Shown piece after piece: positions 59,529 through 64,000 of a DNA stretch of 64,000 bases (position 1 is the first letter of the stretch; each line of letters opens with the position of its first letter). The translations under genes were made by a program, and so were the position numbers. Source of the stretch: JBHICC01 sp046759385 (GTDB lineage Bacteria; Pseudomonadota; Gammaproteobacteria; Acidiferrobacterales; SPGG2); the NCBI GenBank assembly GCA_046759385.1, contig JBHICC010000006.1, positions 1 to 64,000 of the forward strand, written 5' to 3'. The notes under the pieces are model-generated. The model was not told where the DNA came from. It worked only from the letters and a program-made list of their open reading frames with translations, and did no database searches.

Positions 59529-61231
59529 TGCATCCAGTGAGACGTAGACGCTTTCGCATTCGTTACTGGATGGTGCTAGGCCTATTATTGAGCGCGCTTG
59601 GTTTACTGGGCATTCGCGCTACCTATCTGCAGGTGGTGGCATCAGATTACTTGCAGCAGCAAGGTGACGCGCGCTACTTGCGTACCGTTATAGATAACGC
59701 TCATCGAGGGATGATCCTGGATCGCAATGGTGACCCGCTTGCGATCAGCACGCCAGTTCAGTCGGTTTGGGCCAGTCCACAAGCCTTCATGCAGGCACGG
59801 AGACGCTGGTCCGTGCTCGCAATCGTGTTAGGGCTGGGAGTCCGTGATATTTCGCGACAAATCGCCAAGTACCGCGACCGCGAGTTCACGTATCTGAAAC
59901 GACACGTGACACCCGAAGTCGCGACGCGTGTCGCAAGTCTCAATCTACCTGGGGTATTCCTGCAGCGCGAATACCGACGCTACTACCCCACGGGCGCTGT
60001 CAGTGGCCATGTTGTGGGCTTTACGGATATCGATGATCGGGGGCAGGAGGGGCTCGAGCTCGCGTACGACGACATCATGCGAGCACGGCCTGGCAAGAAA
60101 CGTGTATTGAAAGATCTGTATGGGAACGTGGTGGAGACCGTAGAGAGTGTCTCCTTAGCCGAGCCAGGTCGCGACCTGATCGTTAGCTTGGACCGCCGAA
60201 TCCAGTACCTGGCCTACCGTGAGCTGAAGCGCGCAATGCAGCGCTATGGCGCGCGCGCGGGGACAGCGATCATGCTCGACGCTCACACCGGTGAAGTGCT
60301 AGCGATGGTCAATCAGCCAATATTCAATCCGAACAACCGCACACGTCTGACAAGCGCACGGTTCCGCAACCGTGCTGCTACCGACGTATTTGAGCCCGGT
60401 TCTACGCTTAAGCCGTTCACTATCGCGGCCGCACTGGAAACTGGTTTACTTACCCCCGATAGCCTGATCAATACAGCCCCTGGCCGGCTTCGCATTGGCG
60501 GCAAAACGATCCAGGACGCACGCGACTATGGCTTGCTCAGCGTCGCCCAAGTGATCGAGAAATCGAGCAACGTGGGCGCAGCTAAGATCGCGCTCAGCAT
60601 GGATAGCGAACGGCTGTGGCGGGTGTTAACGCGAGTGGGATTCGGTAAAACGACCGGCAGCGAACTGCCGGCGGAATCTGCTGGACTGGTGAATCCACCA
60701 TCACAGTGGGTACCGATTGATCAGGCTACGCTGTCCTTCGGCTACGGCATCTCGGTGACCGCGTTGCAGTTGGCACGCGCCTATGCGGTGCTCGCGAACG
60801 ACGGTGTGCGGGTACCGATTACATTGCTGCGACGTGACGGCCCACTGCGGGGCGAGCGGGTGATGTCGGCACGTACTGCGAGGCAGATTCGCGCGATGCT
60901 TGAGCTGGCAGTGAGCGAGGAAGGTACCGGTACGGCCGCCAGGCTCATGCACTATCGCGTAGCTGGTAAAACCGGAACGGTGCATAAGCTTGTCCCTGGA
61001 GGGTATGCCGAAGATCGCTATGTCGCGTCGTTCGCGGGCATGGCGCCCGCCTCGAAGCCGCGTCTCGTAATGGTGGTAACGGTCGATGAACCGGGCGAAC
61101 GCAGGCACTTCGGTGGCCAAACCGCGGCGCCGGTCTTCAGTCGCGTAATGGCAGGCGCGTTGCGGCTGCTCAATATTTCGCCTGATACCCCAAAGCGCAA
61201 TCTGAAACGAAAACAAAGGATCTCCACATGA
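59528..61231 (+). CDS. ftsI: septal peptidoglycan transpeptidase FtsI (PBP3)
   Basis: Division-specific transpeptidase. The 567-residue protein has one N-terminal membrane helix, the pedestal domain and the transpeptidase motifs SxxK at Ser292-Lys295 (PGSTLKPF), SSN at 346-348 and KTG from Lys481. Length and motif spacing are normal. It overlaps ftsL and murE by a few bases each, as expected for the dcw operon. Confidence 0.97.
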   Translation: MHPVRRRRFRIRYWMVLGLLLSALGLLGIRATYLQVVASDYLQQQGDARYLRTVIDNAHRGMILDRNGDPLAISTPVQSVWASPQAFMQARRRWSVLAIVLGLGVRDISRQIAKYRDREFTYLKRHVTPEVATRVASLNLPGVFLQREYRRYYPTGAVSGHVVGFTDIDDRGQEGLELAYDDIMRARPGKKRVLKDLYGNVVETVESVSLAEPGRDLIVSLDRRIQYLAYRELKRAMQRYGARAGTAIMLDAHTGEVLAMVNQPIFNPNNRTRLTSARFRNRAATDVFEPGSTLKPFTIAAALETGLLTPDSLINTAPGRLRIGGKTIQDARDYGLLSVAQVIEKSSNVGAAKIALSMDSERLWRVLTRVGFGKTTGSELPAESAGLVNPPSQWVPIDQATLSFGYGISVTALQLARAYAVLANDGVRVPITLLRRDGPLRGERVMSARTARQIRAMLELAVSEEGTGTAARLMHYRVAGKTGTVHKLVPGGYAEDRYVASFAGMAPASKPRLVMVVTVDEPGERRHFGGQTAAPVFSRVMAGALRLLNISPDTPKRNLKRKQRIST

Positions 61232-62715
61232 TGGCCGCACAGACACAGCGCGCGAGGCGCTGGCGCTTAGACCAACTGCTTGCGGATATCGCGGATGTCG
61301 GCGGAGTATCTGATTGTGAGATCAGTGGGCTTAGTCTGGACAGCCGACAAGTGGGCGCGGGCGACCTGTTTTTGGCTATCCCCGGTACGGCACTCGATGG
61401 CCGTCTGTTTATCCAGCAGGCGTTGGCGCGCGGTGCAGCCGCCGTGCTCTGCGAGCGCGGCGGAGATCCCGATCTTTCTAACTTGGCTGTACCGGTCGTA
61501 CACGCCAATGACCTTCGTCGAAAGATTGGCTTGATCGCGGACCGCTTTTTTGGATCCCCGTCACAAAAGTTGGTTGTGATCGGTGTAACAGGTACGAATG
61601 GTAAGACAACCTGCGCGCATCTGCTGGCGCAGGCGCTCGCGCAAGTCTCTAAGCCTTGCGCCCTGATCGGGACGTTAGGGAGCGGCTTCCCGGGCTCGTT
61701 GAACATGCTGCTGAATACGACCCCTGATCCGATCGAAGTTCACAGGCTACTTGCCCACTTCCTGGCTGCAGGTGCCAGATACGTTTGCATGGAGGTTTCC
61801 TCGCATGCGTTAGACCAGGGGCGCATTGCAGGCGTTGCGTTTGATGTTGCGGTGTTCACCAATCTCTCGCGCGATCACCTGGACTATCACGGCAACATGC
61901 AGCGCTACGGCGGTGCTAAAGCTGAGCTCTTTGAGGTCGAAGGCCTGCGGTGTGCGGTGATCAATCAGGACGATCAGTTCGGTCGCGATTTACTGGCACA
62001 GCTGCGAGGCAAGCGCGACACTTTGAGTTTCGGTGTAGAACAGGGAGATGTGCACGCAAAAGAGGTACGGTTAATGAAAGACGGGCTTGCATTGCGGGCG
62101 GCCACGCCAGAAGGCGAGATCGAAATAACTTCACCACTGTTGGGGCGTTTCAATGCCGCGAACCTATTGACGGTGTTGGCAGCCTTGCTCGCCTGCGGAG
62201 TGAGTCTGGAAACTGCTCGTGCGGGCCTGAGCGGTATCCAACCCGTAGCAGGGCGCGTCGAACGCTTTGGCGGTCGTCGCGACCTTCCGCTCGTCGTAGT
62301 TGACTACGCACATACGCCTGATGCATTGGGGCAGGCGCTGAGCGCCGTGCGCGAGTACACACCGGGGCAGCTCTACTGCGTGTTCGGTTGCGGTGGTGAC
62401 CGCGATCGTGGCAAGCGGCCGCAGATGGGCCGAGTAGCAGAGGAGCTCGCCGATGTCGTGATCTTGACGGACGACAACCCACGTGGTGAGCCCGGAGACC
62501 GGATCGTCGCCGATATCGCAGCGGGAATGCGCACAAAACCACGCGTCGTGCGAGACCGTCCACGGGCCATACAAACCGCGATCGAGGAAGCGGGGCAAGA
62601 TGGCGTCGTACTGGTGGCAGGAAAGGGGCATGAAGAATACCAATACGTGGGAGATCAATGTTTGCCGTACAGTGATCGCCGAACAGTGCAACGTGTTCTA
62701 GGGGAACCAGCGTGA
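61228..62715 (+). CDS. murE: UDP-MurNAc-tripeptide synthetase MurE
   Basis: Adds the third stem residue to UDP-MurNAc-L-Ala-D-Glu. The 495 residues include the ATP loop GVTGTNGKTTCAHLL and the DNPR motif in ILTDDNPRGEPGD, which marks meso-diaminopimelate-adding enzymes. The ATG overlaps the ftsI stop (ATGA) and the stop overlaps murF (TGATG). Confidence 0.97.
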   Translation: MMAAQTQRARRWRLDQLLADIADVGGVSDCEISGLSLDSRQVGAGDLFLAIPGTALDGRLFIQQALARGAAAVLCERGGDPDLSNLAVPVVHANDLRRKIGLIADRFFGSPSQKLVVIGVTGTNGKTTCAHLLAQALAQVSKPCALIGTLGSGFPGSLNMLLNTTPDPIEVHRLLAHFLAAGARYVCMEVSSHALDQGRIAGVAFDVAVFTNLSRDHLDYHGNMQRYGGAKAELFEVEGLRCAVINQDDQFGRDLLAQLRGKRDTLSFGVEQGDVHAKEVRLMKDGLALRAATPEGEIEITSPLLGRFNAANLLTVLAALLACGVSLETARAGLSGIQPVAGRVERFGGRRDLPLVVVDYAHTPDALGQALSAVREYTPGQLYCVFGCGGDRDRGKRPQMGRVAEELADVVILTDDNPRGEPGDRIVADIAAGMRTKPRVVRDRPRAIQTAIEEAGQDGVVLVAGKGHEEYQYVGDQCLPYSDRRTVQRVLGEPA

Positions 62716-64000
62716 TGTCGTTGGAAGAACTATCACAGGTTCTGAAGGCGCCCTTAGTCGGGACCGACGAGGTTTTCACGGGGATAAGTACAGACACTCG
62801 CAAAATCAGATCCGGAGATCTTTTTGTGGCAATAAAGGGTCCCAACTACGATGGCCACGATTTCCTGGCCGAGGCAAAACGCCACGGCGCGGCTGGGGCG
62901 ATTGCCATGCGTGCGACTGAGGCGCCGTTGCCTTGCGTGCAAGTCGAGGATACTCGGCGTGCGCTCGGGCAGTTAGCAGCGTATTGGCGTTCTCGGTTCA
63001 ATATTCCGGTCATTGCCGTAACTGGCAGCAACGGAAAGACCACGGTGAAGGAGATGATCGCCGCTATCATGGCGCGGACAGGCCGTGGCTGTGTCACCGA
63101 AGGTAATCTAAACAACGATATCGGCGCTCCGCTAACTCTATCGCGACTTCGCCCGCACGATCGCTTTGCCGTGGTTGAGCTCGGCACGAATCGACGGGGC
63201 GAGATGCGATATCTTGCCACTATTACACGACCGACGATCGCGGTTGTCACCAATGCGGCGGAAGCCCATCTCGAAGGGGTCGGCACAGTCGAGCAGGTAG
63301 CGCGGGAGAAAGGTGAACTCTTTACCGCATTAGGACCGAAAGGGGTTGCGATTATCAATGCCGATGACGACTTTGCGGCGCTATGGCGTTCACTCGCCTC
63401 GCCTAGGAGATGCATTACCTTCGGCCTGCTTGGAGACGCTGATTTCACAGCGGATTACCATGCCGACAAGGTCGGCAGTGTGATCCGGATAAAAAGCGCA
63501 AACGTAGATTTCGAATTGCGGTTGCCTCTACTGGGTCAGCACAACGTCAGCAATGCGCTGGCGGCTACTGCAGCTGTTGCTGTCGCTGGCGCGCGCCCAG
63601 AGCACATCAAGGATGGCCTCGAGAAGTTGCGGGGTGTGTCTGGTCGCCTACAGCTAAAGGCCGGCCGCAACGGTGCACGCGTCATTGATGACACCTACAA
63701 CGCGAACCCAGGGTCGATGGCCGCGGCTATCGCCGTCCTCAAAGATTTCCCAGGGGAATCAACGTTGGTGATAGGGGACATGGCCGAGCTCGGCGAGGCC
63801 GCCCCCAATATTCACCGCCGCGTCGGCAAGCTGGCAAAGGACGCAGGAATTACCTATTTGTTCACCATCGGTAAGCTGAGCAAGCTGGCAACGGAGAGTT
63901 TCGGCGAAGGTGCACGGCATTTTTCTACACACGATGCCTTAACGAAGGCGCTCACCGAGCGCATGCGTGCTGACATGACGATTCTTGTGAAAGGATCACG
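62715..64000 (+). CDS. murF: UDP-MurNAc-pentapeptide synthetase MurF (3' end beyond window)
   Basis: Adds D-Ala-D-Ala to the UDP-MurNAc tripeptide. The visible 428 codons begin MSLEELSQVLKAPLVG and contain STDTRKIRSGDLFVAIKG, the ATP loop AVTGSNGKTTVKEM, the GNLNNDIGAPLTL block and IDDTYNANPGSM. The protein is normally about 450 residues, so only the last 20-30 are cut off. ATG overlaps the murE stop. Confidence 0.96.
   Translation, partial: MSLEELSQVLKAPLVGTDEVFTGISTDTRKIRSGDLFVAIKGPNYDGHDFLAEAKRHGAAGAIAMRATEAPLPCVQVEDTRRALGQLAAYWRSRFNIPVIAVTGSNGKTTVKEMIAAIMARTGRGCVTEGNLNNDIGAPLTLSRLRPHDRFAVVELGTNRRGEMRYLATITRPTIAVVTNAAEAHLEGVGTVEQVAREKGELFTALGPKGVAIINADDDFAALWRSLASPRRCITFGLLGDADFTADYHADKVGSVIRIKSANVDFELRLPLLGQHNVSNALAATAAVAVAGARPEHIKDGLEKLRGVSGRLQLKAGRNGARVIDDTYNANPGSMAAAIAVLKDFPGESTLVIGDMAELGEAAPNIHRRVGKLAKDAGITYLFTIGKLSKLATESFGEGARHFSTHDALTKALTERMRADMTILVKGS

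Noticed and set aside
1..64000. tRNA genes, CRISPR arrays, insertion sequences or prophage genes
   Set aside because: No cloverleaf-like segment, regularly spaced repeat or transposase/integrase frame was found on either strand.

Overview
The window reads as a conserved, densely packed chromosomal segment of a gammaproteobacterium with mid-50s percent GC (judged by eye). Gene order is typical of the class: miaB-ybeZ-ybeY-corC-lnt, leuS-lptE-holA-proA-nadD-rsfS-rlmH, maf-rng-yhdP-nit-tldD-pmbA, the rpoN/lpt region, murA-his-tat, petABC-sspAB, lpoA-yraN-gmhA-dolP, and rsmI-rnpB-mraZ leading into the division and cell-wall (dcw) cluster. A single-subunit-set cytochrome bc1 complex, Tat export and meso-DAP murein genes fit a respiring free-living type lineage, perhaps related to Chromatiales-like groups. 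That placement is an inference from gene order only. No tRNA, insertion sequence, prophage or CRISPR array was found.

Layout. 1-24.7 kb (+): a small basic protein, then tRNA/rRNA maturation, envelope, NAD and proline genes, the TldD/PmbA protease and the Mg channel MgtE. 24.8-31.5 kb: a WYL-domain protein (+), then a minus-strand block of rapZ, ptsN, hpf, rpoN, lptB, lptA, lptC and kdsC. 31.5-45.9 kb (+): an ABC-2 exporter, bolA and grxD, murA, the complete hisGDCBHAFIE pathway set (without hisZ or hisN) and tatABC, then a DUF255 protein. 46-50.6 kb (+): cytochrome bc1, SspA/SspB and a macrodomain protein. 50.6-56.0 kb (-): a GlcD-like oxidase, heptose genes, dolP, yraN and lpoA. 56-64 kb (+): rsmI, rnpB, then mraZ-rsmH-ftsL-ftsI-murE-murF, cut by the window edge.

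The accessory signal is mostly erosion and palindromes. Three genes expected in the rpoN/lpt block survive only as remnants: kdsD (internal deletion), hprK (C-terminal tail in two frames) and a mannose-type EIIA gene (N-terminal stub). LptC also looks C-terminally short, and the mla genes usually found beside kdsD are absent. Several gene ends carry an imperfect palindrome whose left arm contains the stop codon of the gene before it.

The most striking feature is the RNase P RNA gene. Its P3 and P12 arms are each replaced by a related element of about 98 nt bounded by an 18-base inverted repeat. This looks like one palindromic element present twice in a single essential RNA. A 44-codon frame coupled to rsmH by a TTGA overlap, and a PLWY variant of the cytochrome b Qo motif, are further candidates for follow-up.
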